The position numbers were made by a program, and so were the translations under genes. From assembly GCA_002794775.1 (NCBI GenBank), contig NBAY01000006.1:1178001-1242000 (forward strand): a DNA stretch of 64,000 bases, given 5' to 3'. Origin of the DNA: Porodaedalea pini (lineage: Eukaryota; Basidiomycota; Agaricomycetes; Hymenochaetales; Hymenochaetaceae). The notes beneath the pieces are model-generated. The model saw nothing but the letters and a program-made list of their open reading frames with translations. It had not been told where the DNA came from and made no database searches. This document shows positions 36,001-48,478 of this stretch, piece by piece. Each line of letters begins with the position of its first letter. The stretch's first letter is position 1.

Positions 36001-38340
36001 ATCAGCGATCAGTCTATATCCTGAAGGGCCCATGTAGGCCCCCGACGGGCCACGACAAGCACCCGGAGGAATAGATTCCGGGACGGCAGCTACGCAGACG
36101 TCGCCTTGCTTGACATAATTGAAGTCGCTAAGACATGTGTTCATGAGAGGGTGCATCCCGAAAGATAAAAAGTTGTTTACCATTCATAATCGGCGCGCGT
36201 GCAGGGACAAGTCTCCTCAATCTTGTTTAGGAGAGTTGCTCCGAAGGTTTGGCCGACATAGCAGTCTCTGCCTATTTTTCTACGCAAATACCATTCCTTC
36301 ATAGTCGAAAACCTCAGATAATAGCTTTGCATGAAGAAGATAACAGTCACTTACCTTACGTCCCAGAATACAGCCATTTGACTTATTATCTTGAATATAC
36401 CATTGCTCAAAGTCGTCCTTTATACATTTTCGCCCGCGCGTGGGCGCGAAGTCTAAGAACACAGTAAAGACGTCGCCAGAGAACTTGTCCTTCTCTTCCT
36501 CGTGCGCGATCCGACCGATGAGCAGAAATTTCTGCGACGTTGAGTCTGGCGCAACCGAAAGCTCCAAGGGACGAAGTCTATGGTCCAACTGAAGTGTATT
36601 CCTGCAGCGTATGTCAGACCAGAGCTCACACCAGTATACTTGACATACCATGATTGTCCAGAGTCATTCGAATAGATCACCTCGTCGGTATCGTCTGTGT
36701 CTTTTACGAGGACGATCAGGCTCCCATGATCAGCGTATTCATACTTATGGGGTCCCCTCATGATCCTCTTCCAACTCAGACCGGCGTCTGTGCTAATGAA
36801 CGTATCGCACTCTTCATAGGGACTAAGGTTTAGCCCTATAGAGCCGACACGGATAAGAACGCCTGGAGTCGGGGAACTTGTTGCCTTCATTTTGTCTAAG
36901 CTTCTCCGAGCAAGCACATCAGACCGTGATCGCGAGTGTCGATGCAAATGTAATGAACAGTTTTCCTTGGCTGCAGGATCGCAAGCAACTGCTGCACTGG
37001 AAGCATCCTCAAAGAATGGAGTAAGTTGATTCCATGTGGAGCCTGCTCATCTTGTCAAAAAAGTTACTTATGTAGATGCATAGGCAAGCCGTACCATCAT
37101 CGAAGGAGATACGACTCCGGAGCTCCTTGTTCGCTGAGTTTCCTACCCCTGTAGGATTTACTATTATGTTTACCATTCCGATGTGATCAACGCCAGGGAC
37201 CCTGTCGTATTCGAACGAATGAAACCATAGAGAAGTATCCACGTTCTTAAGACTCTCGACGAAGTTGTTCCCGTTGGCATCGCTAACGTATAACGTGCCA
37301 AGAAATCCTCTAGTGATTGCAGAGGTCGACAATTTGTCCGGTGTGAGGGCCAAAAGGGAACGCGATGAATCACGGTCTTGGAGACTGGGGAAGCGAAGGA
37401 GCTCCCATTGCTTCAGGTCGGAGCTCAAGAGCGTCAGACTGCTAAGATCCCCATCGAGATTGGTGAATAATTTGACAACCGCAAACTTTCCAACGAAAGA
37501 AAACCCAGCCACATTATACGAGTTTCTGCCTAAACCCAGATTGACAACTCGCTTGTCGTTGTTGAAGAAGTCGGATGAAGCAAAAAGTCTACTAGAATAC
37601 GATGCATGATCGGACCAGTCGGAAACCACGCAGAAGATAAGATCATGCAGTTCTTCATGACTGAACTCCTTTGAAGAATGTGCAAATTGACAGCTCTGTG
37701 CTTTGGGTAGGAGAAGAGTTGGTTCAGAAGAGAATGCGTCATGAGTATAGTAGTATTCGGGATGACACGTCTGTCCCATCCGCTCAGACGCAGTGCAGCG
37801 CATGCCGCTGATGAGGATGTATCCGGATGAGTTGGGATTCGAGTGGAAAGAGAAGTGGTCGACAGAATATGACGATGTCACTGGCATTTCAAAGGATTGC
37901 CATGTCATGCCACGATCAGAGGTCCGGTAATAGGGGCCCTCATGTGTTTCGACGAATGCCTGTTGAAACTGATTAGGTCTGAGTCGTCGGCGAGCCAATA
38001 TACCACGCACATAACGATTGTCGAACGGATGTAGAGTGACGTCTTTCCGTACTCCAGAAGGAAGATCAGCCTCCTTCCACGTCTTACCTTCATCGTGCGT
38101 AACAAAAATGGTCCCGTTGACCCAGTTATCGACATATAAAGCACTCTGCGAAATCATCAGACGACTCCAGCTATACATACGGCAGAGGCTACTCGCCGTG
38201 GAATTCGCGAAAGAATGTAATCGTCCTTGCCGTTGTGTTAGCTTCGTGTATGCAACTTCTGGTTGTTGAGCGGCGACTTCCACTCCCAAAGCTAAGCACA
38301 AGCACAGCAGCGCCCCAAAGAGAAGGAGAAGTGGCGCCAT
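33075..38340 (-). CDS. VPS10: Vacuolar protein sorting receptor Vps10 (sortilin family)
   Basis: The start is the ATG at 38340, MAPLLLLFGALLCLCLALG, a signal peptide; a longer frame begins only with GTG. Two Vps10 modules follow. Asp-box repeats of the beta-propellers are visible many times: DEGKTW, SDRGMTW, TDAGLSW, DSGQSW, NEGYTW, TDAGRSW, DHGRTW, RDAGFTW, TDEGLSW. Each propeller is followed by a Cys-rich module (CILGRK...DCYVG...CPCTRADYEW and CLFGR...CYIG...CACTDADFEW). A single membrane helix WLFWSTVAYLSLALAALLAY precedes a cytosolic tail of about 85 residues ending DAHLLNFEEERDS, with an LL-type signal. The receptor carries hydrolases from Golgi to vacuole and recycles by retromer. About 15 exons, no break seen. 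It is the largest gene in the window. Confidence 0.93.
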
Positions 38341-39028
38341 GATGAAAGACGAAGAAAGGATCACAGAGCCTTAGTTTAAATAGAAAAGAAAGTGACTCCG
38401 CATCATGCACAAGATCAGCGCCGACACAAAGTAACTCGCGCCAAGGTGATTCCCGAACCTTGATATATTTGTCCACTTGCCCAACTTGAACACTGGACAT
38501 ATCATGATCCTTGTATCCGTTCCATACATGCGTAGAGCAACGACTCCGATGTGCATGGCAGTGATATATCGATACCTATGTAGCCTGAAGAAAGGAGTCA
38601 ACTGGCTAGGTAGGTTTGGTTCTGAAGATCAACGGATCAACGCGCCGCCTTTCACAGATGTATCCGAGTCCAGTAGATGCGCCGATGCAATGCCCATATG
38701 AAGACCGAGTCGCATGAATCAGGAGCCAACCCAAGCTATGCTCGTTGCTAGCACCAGAAGATATATGAATTGATCGAGAACATTGATAAGTACTGCCGTG
38801 TGTTGGCGCAAAAGATTGACAAAAGGGGTTTTCTATTTTCAAGCGTGAGAATCCCTTACTAAACGGTTGACAACAACAGTGCTAACTTTGTCACTCAATA
38901 CAGAAAGTCGGCTTTGGAATTGAAAAACAAATGTGCCAAAATCTTTACGCAAAGCCATATCGAAGTCAAAAACGATCATTGAAAGGACACTTCACAGACG
39001 GCTTCGATGAACTTAAAACTGCTTAGCC
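38341..39028. other. Intergenic, upstream of VPS10
   Basis: Presumed promoter and 3' flank of the lysozyme gene; no specific sites recognised. Confidence 0.4.
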
Positions 39029-40089
39029 TCAAGAGCCTTTCGCAAGCCTCATCAGACCCGCGGCGTCACCGTTGAAGATATCAGAGTCACCCGGGTTTGG
39101 CGTGGCACTATCCGCATTCTGCCAAAACGTGTAGAACCTGACAGGAGATCGATTAAGATTTGGTGTAAATAGAAAGATGTCAGCACGTACGGCCAGCCTG
39201 ATGGAATTGCGCCCACAGCCGAGGCGAAGTGTGCAATCCATAACGGACTGTCGTTTGCAAACGCTGCACTATTGCCGGTACAGGCCGTCCACCAGCTAGT
39301 CGTGGTGTATATCACTACGCGAATGAGATCGGTGTTATGATTTGAGCAGGCTTGAGACTGCGAGGCTTGAAATATTTGAACTCACCGGGAAATCTATATA
39401 AATAATTGAGATACTCGGTTGAAATTAATGTCTGATAAAAGTAGCTCAGACGCACCGCCCGGTCTCCGACTCATATGTATTTGAAAAATCCTCGATCCAT
39501 GAGACCATCGCTGACTGGCTTAGACCATAGCACTCAGCGCCGTCCGGATTGCCTTCATACAACATTAAGGCCTTAGATCTTTCGATGACGTAGACGCTTA
39601 CTTTCAAGATCCACGGTGCCAGGAAGAGTTATCCCATCCGCAGACCATCCGCCTAAGCTCAAATCAGCAACAGCACTCTCAAGAAGTAGGTAAGTCCCGC
39701 CTTACCGCCGTGAGCGAGGAAGAAGTTGGCTTGCGTGGCTCCACTTGACTCATCTGGGTGCGCAAAATGATATGCACCGCGGATCAAGCCAACATTCGTT
39801 GCGCCTGTGTACTGAGAGCTGAACAGGTCGCTCGTGAAGGCTGGTTGACGAGAGTAGTTTCAGGTCAGCAAAACAAGCAAGTGTGTATGATAATAAAACA
39901 TGTACATGTGCCCTCGGTCGCCTTGATGTATACGAATGAGATGCCATTGGCTTTGACGGTGTTGAAATTCACTCCGGTGGTAAAGTCCGACACGTCAATT
40001 CCCGTCGGAGCTGTGCGCTTTACAAGGCTTGGCGAGCCCGAGACAAGCAGAAGGAGAAAAATAGCGTTTAGAAGAGCGAGGGGAGTCAT
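39029..40089 (-). CDS. Secreted GH25 lysozyme (Chalaropsis type)
   Basis: Start [20 protein letters not shown] at 40089 is a signal peptide, probably followed by a KR cleavage site (SLVKR). The mature part opens with GIDVSDF, whose Asp is the first conserved acidic residue of GH25. Then come [40 protein letters not shown] (catalytic Asp-Glu pair), [17 protein letters not shown] and FWQNADSA. About 230 residues, the usual size of a single-domain fungal GH25. Five or six small introns. It would cut peptidoglycan between N-acetylmuramic acid and N-acetylglucosamine, consistent with attack on, or defence against, bacteria. Confidence 0.9.
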
Positions 40090-40892
40090 CTTGGGGCGAG
40101 GTGAGCCCTTGCGCAGGTCTTTTCTATTCGTTGGATATGACCCTATGAAGCCTGAGATCCGGTGACAAGTCTGGATATATATATCTGATGTACAGATGTA
40201 CAGAAGGAGGTGATCTGCATGGACCTGTCGTCGGCTGTGAATGATCAAAAGTGATCATTTAAGTGTATCGTGTGCCTTGTAAGCGAAAGCGACGTTTGAT
40301 AATGAGAGAAGTCCAGTGATACATAGCAGGTACGATTCCAGATCCCTCAGGTACACTGTCTGAGAAAGCTGGCCGGAAGAACTCAAGAAGTCATATCTTT
40401 ACGCACGTTTGATCTTGCAAGCCTTGAATTGAAGGATGCAGACTCGGACGGAGTACCTCGATTCTCAACAACCGGAGAGAGCAAACTCTTGGAAAATTGT
40501 AAATTACAAAAATGCTATTAGTCCACAAGCTCGGTGTAATGATGTGCGAAGCTTACCACTATTGCAGGAATGGCAAAGGAAGGATGGACTAAAAGACGGT
40601 TTTCAGGCTGCCATTCTCTTGAGACGCATCATGATGGCGTAGCTTTCTATAGATATAGTGTGAGGTCTTCCTGATTAGAAACGAAAGTGTATGCGCGACG
40701 CATTCAAGGCTGCATGAACGAGCATCGCCTGAGCCGATTTTTGACTTGACACTGGCATTGGCCAGTGTGACAAGAAAGCGGGCAGGTGGCTCAACGTGAC
40801 TGTTTCGGATTCTACAAAAGGTAAACACTTCGCACGGATAAGCTTGTTTTCTGGACTGGTCGCGTTCGCTAGCAAGCGTCCACGTTCGAGCA
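40090..40892. promoter_or_regulatory. Divergent intergenic region, lysozyme / AC19
   Basis: 800 bp between divergent starts. Presumed promoters of both genes; no specific motif assigned. Small open frames here are not supported. Confidence 0.4.
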
Positions 40893-41668
40893 ATGGCAGA
40901 GGCAACACAAAAAATAACAATCGTGAGCCTCGCGACGTGCATGTTGAAACTAGCTGAAAGTGCTGACCGCCTATCTAGATGAAGGGCGCTGCGCCCGACC
41001 TGTCAGCAGCGACCTTCAGACTGAACGATGAGAGCCATACAATCGGAAACGCTCTTAGGTGGATGCTAATGAAAAAGTGTGTCAACGAGCCATACGTCCT
41101 CTTCCCTAAAGCTGATCTTGTATTGTGGTCGAACAGCCCGGAGGTCGAGTTCTGTGGATATAGGTGAGCAACTGTTCTGCATGGCCATGAATAGAGATTG
41201 TGTGCTTTCCTGTGGTAGTTGTGGGGGGACAATGGTCGCATGGCTGAAGAGAAGCCGAAACAGCGTACGTGTAGTCGCTCTGACGTACTCACGTTACGAT
41301 CTTTGTTTGTGGTACTAATTTACCTTGTATCATAGTAGAGGCTCCTCATTCGATCCATCACTTCATATTACTCCGCATCTTCTTCGTGCCGACAGAGACG
41401 AGGTGCTTACAGATGATTTTTTCAAATAGCGCACCGCACCCGTCGGAGAACGCGATTCAAGTGCGGGTGCAAATGTACGGTATGCTTGTCTCGCTCTGTT
41501 CGTCGTCGAGGCGTTTCATCTGATCATCTTCCCTCAGACGGCCACTCTGCCCTCACTGCTCTCATCTCGGCCCTCGAACAGTTAGACACCCTATTTGCGA
41601 CCATTGATGACGCGTACCATTCCAGCATACGTGCTGGTAAATTTGAGAGATGGGATGAACGGAGCTGA
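40893..41668 (+). CDS. RPC19: RNA polymerase I and III subunit AC19
   Basis: Exons 40893-40922, 40979-41076, 41137-41163, 41430-41479 and 41538-41668 keep phase and give 111 residues. The chain has FRLNDESHTIGNALRW, then after splicing NPEVEFCGYSAPHPSE, the alpha-type dimerisation core of AC19/RPAC2 (bacterial alpha-subunit fold), which pairs with AC40 in polymerases I and III. The first exon codes only MAEATQKITI. If exon 1 is not used, the ATG at 40979 could start the protein. Exon 3 is only 27 nt, and intron 3 is 266 nt, long for this genome. An essential, usually single-copy gene. Confidence 0.92.
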
Positions 41669-42380
41669 AATGAGGCGTGGGCTTGCCAGTTCAGTTCTTG
41701 CGTTCGGGGACGCGTTCGATCTCTTAGAAATGCATGTATCTTTATAATTTCACCCTCCGTGGGCTCTTATTTTGTAGAATTACATTTGAAAAGGGGTATG
41801 TTAGTATATCTGGATTATATCTATCAACTTGCTAAATAGCGAAACATATCCAGGGTTACAGCCATCCGTGGGCTAATCATTGAGCAAGTAGATAGTTCAG
41901 TGATACCGCTCGATTATAGTATCCATCAATGAATTCCTTGGATACATGTTGGGTCCGCCAGCGTTCTGATTCAATCAGATCCTTGACGGTTTTGTTGATC
42001 CTAGATATTGATATTGTCTCCAAGCGTTTCATCATCGACTGGAATGGAACTATATTTTGTAACCACATTTTATGTAAGTGGACTGCTCCTCTTGCTTTTT
42101 TTCCAATTCTCATGCCTCTCTTTATGACTTCTGGATAGATGTTCTTGTCATTTTTCTTGAGCTTGCAACTTTATCCATAAATAATATTTCCAAGATTAAT
42201 GCTGATGAGCGACGTCTTCCAACATTTCCTGCCCTGGTAGTCGTCATCCATCTGAGAAGTAGGTCACAACTGTTGGTAGCTCATGAAGTTAGCATATAAA
42301 GATGCTACGTACACTCTTCGACTTTGCAATCCAAGGTGCTTCCTCCCCCCCTCCCCGGAGCTTCACTTCTGACTCTCAAC
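41669..42380 (-). other. AT-rich stretch with a 78-codon orphan open frame
   Basis: On the - strand 42113-41877 codes for a basic protein (GKKARGAVHLHKMWLQNIV, then WRTQHVSKEFIDGYYNRAVS) and the frame continues upstream of its ATG without a stop for several codons. I do not recognise it. Its AT content is higher than the neighbouring genes, so it may be a fragment of an old mobile element. Confidence 0.3.
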
Positions 42381-44314
42381 ATGAGCTTGATTAACTACAC
42401 AAATGGGCTGCCTATTGCGCAACAGCTCGAACTACTAAAACAGGCAGTACAGGACCAGCAGAACTCAAATGTACGTATCCTATGTCTCTTCGCAGAGGCA
42501 GGAGGACAACATAATATTCAACTACGTTTAAGTATTTGAATGGTGTGTTAGTCGTGTAGAAAAAATACTGCTCTCAAGGTTGAGCCCACCACAGTCGCCG
42601 CACTGGCAGTTACGCTTTTCGATATCCTGGTAACAATTGATCAGTACGTCACTGCATTTATTCCCCATTTTATCCTACTGAAGTGCTCTTTCTTCAGAGA
42701 GGTCCGCTCTTATCACGTCGTTTCATGTTGCCTAGCTAATACATCTACGCCAGGTATCACTGATGTGGAATGCACGGTGGTCGCAGGGGAAAGTCCTGTA
42801 CTTTCTCACTCGTTATCCTGTGGCGGTCGAGGGCGTTCTCGGGCTCTTTTGTGAGCATGTTCATCGTGTTGTGCTAGCAGACCACGCCTGGTTCTTCTGA
42901 ATAGATTCAGTACTTCTCAGTGCCTCCGAGACAGTACATCCCTCTTTGAATTGTATCACATGCATCATGCTAACTTGCTTTTCATAGTTGTTAGTATTTT
43001 GGTGGTTTGTTCTACAGCATTCTAACATTTGTCACTATCGTCAGCTGCAAATTTGAGTCGTAACTCTCCATCTGATTGGTTCCTCTGTCATCCTCGATCT
43101 AATAATTGGAGAAGCTTACTCCGTCAACCCGTTCCTCCAGGGGAACATTGGTTTTCTTAATTCCTCTACAGCGTGCGTTTCATCAAGTTCCTCTGTTTCT
43201 CACTCTTTAACTCACGACTTTATCGTCCGGTTGTAGTCATTGTCGTTCTGAGAACGATAGCGATATGGGAGCGAAAGCGCGCGATTGTTGTTCTTCTATG
43301 TATCGCGCTACTTGCACGTTTACCTTGATACACTAATATGCATCGAGCATATCGCGCTAACGGACAGACGTGTAGGTCGCTATTACAATAATACTCGTGA
43401 CGCTAGCGTATCTAATGCAACTATTCACATATGAGCATCGACTTCTCTGCATAAGTTCTATATAAAGTGTGCTGAGACTGTTTCCTGTTTTCCAAAAGTC
43501 TCCATGGGCCAACTGTAAGGCCACCATTCGCATTCTAGCCTTCCAGATTTCTGACCTTCTTTCTGTTTGCTCACTCTTTTCTGGTGAATGGATGTGCAGC
43601 CGTGCAGCCTTCGCCCAATGTTAGGGTGCAGCAGTGGTCTCTTGTCGCTCAGACCAAAGGCTTCCATCGCCGCATGGTCGGCAGTCTTTGTGTTTGACAC
43701 TATCATCTTTGCGCTGACGCTCGCGAAGGCGATCCGGTCTTGTGAGTGATTGTTTTCTATGACTACATCACCACGTTGTAAGAGCCATTGTATAATGCCA
43801 GATAAAGCTGCGCATACACGGCTCCTTACCATTCTCGTTCACGACGGATTCGCATACTATGTTATCATGCTCGATGCATCTCGTTTTCTACTTTACTCGG
43901 GTTAACCATCTCTAACGTTTTTTTGACACTGCTCCAGCCCTTGGGCTATCCAACTTCATCATTCTTTCCGAGCTACCCTTGGCGCGTGCGGGGCTTTCAA
44001 ATATGCTCACTGGCGCTTTGCGTACGAGCTTCAGCGTCATCGGCAGTCGGCTTATGCTCAACCTGCGTGGTTCTGCCATCATGTCCGGTAGCACCGATAC
44101 GAATGCACATGAGAATGGGAACGATGCAACGCTAGCGTGGGCATCCAATTCAAGTCCCGTATCCTCCGACCGCTCTAGGCTCAACTCAGAGACGGGATTG
44201 AGGTTTGTCTCGAATGCAGTCGCGGAAATGAAAGTGATCAACACGGGTAACGACTCTAGGCTCGGAATAGGACCGTGTTCAAGAAACGTTCCGCTGGTAC
44301 CAGGTTCGGTTTGA
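42381..44314 (+). pseudogene. DUF6533 family membrane protein, decayed copy A
   Basis: Exon 1 (42381-42470) codes MSLINYTNGLPIAQQLELLK, a 10 nt exon follows (42533-42542), then 42595-42643 with VAALAVTLFDILVTID and 42754-42850 with WNARWSQGKVLYFLTRYPVA, the DUF6533 core. Further on, CKFES is followed by TAA and, seven codons later, TGA (about 43060), where copy B reads EAYLGIWS. TRLLTILVHDGFAYYVIM and VIGSRLMLNLRG mark the C-terminal part. The family is basidiomycete-specific with several membrane helices and no known function. The order of exons is normal, so decay is by point mutation. Confidence 0.75.
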
Positions 44315-44647
44315 GGCTTCTCCCAGTGACCTCCTGCTCTGATTCAGTATAGAGGGGTATTGGGAGAAATAAATCTAGTCCTACGCATCTACGCATCTTG
44401 CTCGGAAACTCGACTGGATCGGTTGTCTGCGATAATCGTATATGTATTTAGAGTGACTTGGGTTAGACGAGCTCATCTGTATGCAGGATTCAGAACCTTA
44501 CTTTTGTCTATTCAACGTACTTGTGCACAATCCCATTTCAAGATATTTTGTCGAATACACATCAGGCATGGAAGATGGTTCCGCGGATACATTTTTTAAA
44601 ATCACATCATTCAGACCACAAACCAAATTTGAAACATGGAAACTGAG
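44315..44647. other. Convergent intergenic region
   Basis: 3' flanks of the DUF6533 copy and the aspartic protease; nothing recognised. Confidence 0.4.
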
Positions 44648-46244
44648 TTAAGCAGAACGAGACAAACGGAACAAAGGGCTCAAAGAATAGAAAAGGAATG
44701 TGATGCACTTCTTGAGTATCCTCGATATGGTCTTGTTAGAGGCCACGGAATTTGCAAGCAGGGAGACTCTGGATGCCGGCTGTTTTTTCCCGCTCCATCT
44801 GCCATCTGAAACTGCTTTGGCGATTCCAATACGGTTATTCTCCACATCGAGAACCGTGTAGAAATGCTGAACTGTAGACAGAATGTACCATTTAGCTTTC
44901 GGGTCCTTCTCATATGATAGATTAACTTACGCCAGGTAAATCCATTTATGAGAGAGATCTCGACTCCGGAATCGTTGCGGAGCTCAACGTAGACTAGATA
45001 TGATTCATCTGCTGACCCGCCCGCGACGTCATTCAGCGCTCGAGGCCATAACTGCGCATCCGGCGGGATCTCGAAGGTCTTCCCACCGATCTCAAAGAAG
45101 AGGCTTTTCAGTCCGTGGCTCTGATCCTTAGTAAATGAAAGTAGACCGTTGGCTGCGTCCATATCTGCTTCTGTCGCTCTTCGGTATGTCTCGAATGAAT
45201 CCGGGTCGAGATGGACGACTGAACTTCCCGTGTCGATCACTCCGATCCCACTCTTGAGGATTTCGATACTTTCATTGACGGTCCCGTACTTGATTTTCTG
45301 CTCGATGCTCCAGTGCTTGCTGGATGATCTGCCTTGGGGGATGGGGGCATAAGTGATCTCACCTACATATCTTGTGGGATCTGTCCCTCCGAACGTCAGC
45401 ACGCCGTGGAAACTGCCTGAATAGTCCTCCGCCTTAATCCTCGTCGACATTTGGTCGAAGCTGATTGCGAGCGTTCTCTGCTGAATCTTTCCCTGGGCGA
45501 AGAGGTTGTCGATGACAGTCGGGATGGTCTTGAGTTCGTCATCGTCATCGTCATCTTTGACAATGGACTCCTTTGTCAACTCGACAAGTCCCAACCCCAG
45601 TATCCCGTCGATGTCAGTCTCGAAACCGAAAACGCTTCCGGCGACGCCGATTCCCTGGTCTTCGATCACCAGCCCGCCGAGAGTGACGCGGTCGTACCAC
45701 AGCTTGCCTCGAAAGTGTCCGGTCCCATACTTGATACACAACGATCGATTCGACTCCCTCGACGTCTCTGTCGGTTTGAAGGGGTGTGAGCCTCGGGCGG
45801 AAATCCATGTATTCGCCGAGCCCGTGTCCACAATGAGTGTGTAGAAGGTCGGCGGAGAGCCGATACCAACGTTGGCTTTGAAAGTGGTGGCAGAGCTGGC
45901 TGTTGTGTAGAAAGGAACGTCTTCGCCTCGCATGCAAATAGGAGGGTGGGGTGCTGGAGAGCATTTGGTATGCTATATGTACTATGCGTCTGGAGAACTG
46001 ACAGGATCTTCTGGAGAATGTGCCTTATTGCTGTAGGCTCTTGTGCATAAAACCCAAGCTGACCCTTAGAGAGTCCCGCTGTAGTGTAACCCTTGCCATG
46101 ATACCTCACTGCTGCTTGTGTGGAAGAGCGATCCAGGTTTTCATTGGCCCCAAAAAGTCTGAAGATCTGGTATTCGAGACTTACAGCAAGCAAGGTTCTT
46201 GTTAGAAAGTTGAACTTTGCGTTTATACGGCCTTCAATTTGCAT
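44648..46244 (-). CDS. Pepsin-like aspartic protease (A1 family)
   Basis: The catalytic motifs are LIVDTGSANTWI and GVIDTGSSVVHL. Between them come the flap region KYGTGHFRG and GILGLGLVE. Near the end, LINGFTW, then after the last intron LQHFYTVLDVENNRIGIAKA close the fold, and a tail of about 45 residues follows that ends with a hydrophobic FLFYSLSPLFRLSRSA (stop at 44648). The core resembles polyporopepsin-like enzymes. A run of six Asp (KDDDDDDELK) is inserted in one lobe. The N-terminus is less sure: the frame starting MQIEGRINAKFNFL (46244) with splicing would supply leader and propeptide. MRGEDVPFYTTASS starts the mature core frame. Confidence 0.85.
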
Positions 46245-47036
46245 GAAACTGGGAAGAACGCTAGGAGTGCGTGTGCAAAGTAAACGCCTTGAGGACGAAT
46301 TTGAGCAATGAAGATGCCGAGAACTGAAAGCAGCGGAAATAATGGAACTGAATATGGAGCTTGGTATGGCGGTCGGAGGAAAGGGCGCGTCGCGCGAGTG
46401 GCACCATTGCCATCGACCGCGACATCCAATCTACTCGACAGTATGCTCTCAATCAACCCACAAGCGATATCCTTTTATTCTCCATGGTTCCGATGCCTTC
46501 GAAAGTGACTGGGATAAGGCCGTGTCGTTAAATTTTGGCATCCGTCGCCGTTGCCAATGAAGGACGCCACGTTCCTTTGTACAATTAGCAGAAACATCAT
46601 ATGGGCTTTCACACCGCTCAACACTAATGACCTGGCGGTTTGCTGTTGAGAAGACGAGAGGCTCAGAGGTACGAGGAACGGATCGGGCTCGAGGGTAAGT
46701 TCGGCGGTCGTTTCTGCCGTTAGGACCTTGGTACGTGCGTCTCGACCTGTGCGCTCGCTGGACTTCTACGTATTGATACCTATTTAATTCAGTGCACGTT
46801 TTCAGTTCCTAAATCACACATGAAGCTCGATGAGGATGAAATGGTAACAACTTGATATCGTGCCAGTACTTCGTTTCTAAAAACTAGTTATCGAACTAGG
46901 TGGGAGTTATCAACCTTCCCTCTTTGCGCAATCGCACGCGATTTTCTTCGCACTTCGGGACGGACCAAATCTACGTCATAGGTCGACAGGACTCAATCGA
47001 CATCTTACCCTGCTTATATCTACAACCATCACCAGT
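46245..47036. promoter_or_regulatory. Divergent intergenic region, aspartic protease / SDR
   Basis: 800 bp between divergent genes. Presumed promoters; no specific sites assigned. Confidence 0.35.
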
Positions 47037-48106
47037 ATGCCACCGTCCACTTCCCTCGTCATTGGCGCCTCGCGCGGGCTTGGACTTGAACTCGTTCGCA
47101 ATTTGCATGCGCGCGGCTCTACGGTCTTCGCAACTGTCCGCTCGCCACCGCAGTCCTCTGATCTCTTCCCAAAGGGCGTCAGTGTTATTGACGGCGTTGA
47201 TGTTGGACAGGAAGGTGCAGGCGATACAATTGTGAAGGTGTTGAACGGTCGGAAGGTTGATCTTGCCATCATCAACGCGGGTGTATTCAAAGCTGAGGTC
47301 GGTCCTGGTTATGCATGAAATCTTTCATTTGACATCGCTTACTTCGACGGCAGACGCTTGAGAAACCGAACTATGCTGATGAACTTGAGATGTACAAGAC
47401 CGTTGCCATCGGACCCGTTTTCCTCACTCATCATCTGTCTGTGCCTTTCATTACTATTTCTGCGATGCACCTCTAATGATCGCCCTTCCGGCCCAAAGAC
47501 GGAAGTCAAACTGTTTTGCCGCAGGTGCAAAGCTCGTGCTTATCACAACTGAAGGGGGCTCGATTGCTCTGCGTACGAAGGAGGAGGGTGGCGGCAACTA
47601 TGGACATCATGCGAGCAAGGCTGCGGCGAACATGGTTGGTCGGCTTCTGTCGAATGATCTTGTCGATGACGGCATCGCGGTCGTAATGATTCATGTCAGT
47701 CATTTCATAGTGATTTCGCAACTACGCTTGGGCTGATGACCCTCCTAGCCTGGCTTCATGCGGACGGATATGACTAAAGGTGTTGGATTCGATAAGTTCT
47801 ATGACTCTGGTGGTGGTATGCTCTTCTCTGTCTGACACCTCTATCCATTCTGACAAACCTGCTTTCCCCCTTCTTCTGACGACAGCTGTCCTTCCCTCGG
47901 AAGCAGCCGCTTCGACACTCGACTTCGTTGAAAACTTCTCTATCAAGGACACGGGCTCATTCTGGGCGCCTCGTGGTCCTGCGTATGATCACTTCTTGTT
48001 TCGAGTTCCTTTCTATTGTTAATTAATTCTTCCAAATAGGGACATCGGTGAGGCAGAACGCGTCCTCGGGAAGAACCTCCCTACGCCCCTTCGACTGCCA
48101 TGGTGA
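47037..48106 (+). CDS. C-factor-like short-chain dehydrogenase
   Basis: Start MPPSTSLVIGASRGLGLELV gives the NAD(P) motif GASRGLG. Next come VDLAIINAGV (NNAG-type), LEKPNYADELEMYKTVA, AGAKLVLITTEGGSIAL, NYGHHASKAAANMVGRLLS, MIHPGFMRTDMTKGVGF, and a final TGSFWAPRGP with DIGEAERVLGKNLPTPLRLPW. Four to six exons; stop at 48104-48106. The Tyr of the usual Tyr-x-x-x-Lys is His here (HHASK). I believe this is common in this fungal branch, so it is not a lesion. Not closely related to the SDR array at the left of the window. Substrate unknown. Confidence 0.85.
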
Positions 48107-48478
48107 ACAGTTGATGAAGTTTGCGTTCTACTACTTGACTAGTGTGTAGATTTTTGTAGTGGAATCGTGTGTGGATTTCGGCTGGCGCTGTACGTTTAGG
48201 CCCTGTATTTATTGTAGCATAGCTTGCTCGTGATAACGAGACTCTATGGGCTCCTGTATTTCTGTATGCATTGTAAGAATAAAGCTTTAGACTACATGAA
48301 GAGTTTCAAGGAAGAATTCGGGATTGGTTTCACCATCGGGTTACAGATTAGCTATAATGTATAAAACCGAAGTATTCGACTAGCAAATCGCAACAGCGAG
48401 CAAAGAAATAAATCCCCTCCCTGGTTATGAACACCCCGTCGCACTCCACAAGAAGAAAAGCATTCATATACAGTACTC
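48107..48478. other. Intergenic
   Basis: No feature recognised. Confidence 0.4.

Noticed and set aside
47600..47640. His in place of the catalytic Tyr in the C-factor-like SDR as an inactivating mutation.
   Set aside because: The GHHxSKAA wording seems to be usual in this fungal branch, so it was not scored as damage.
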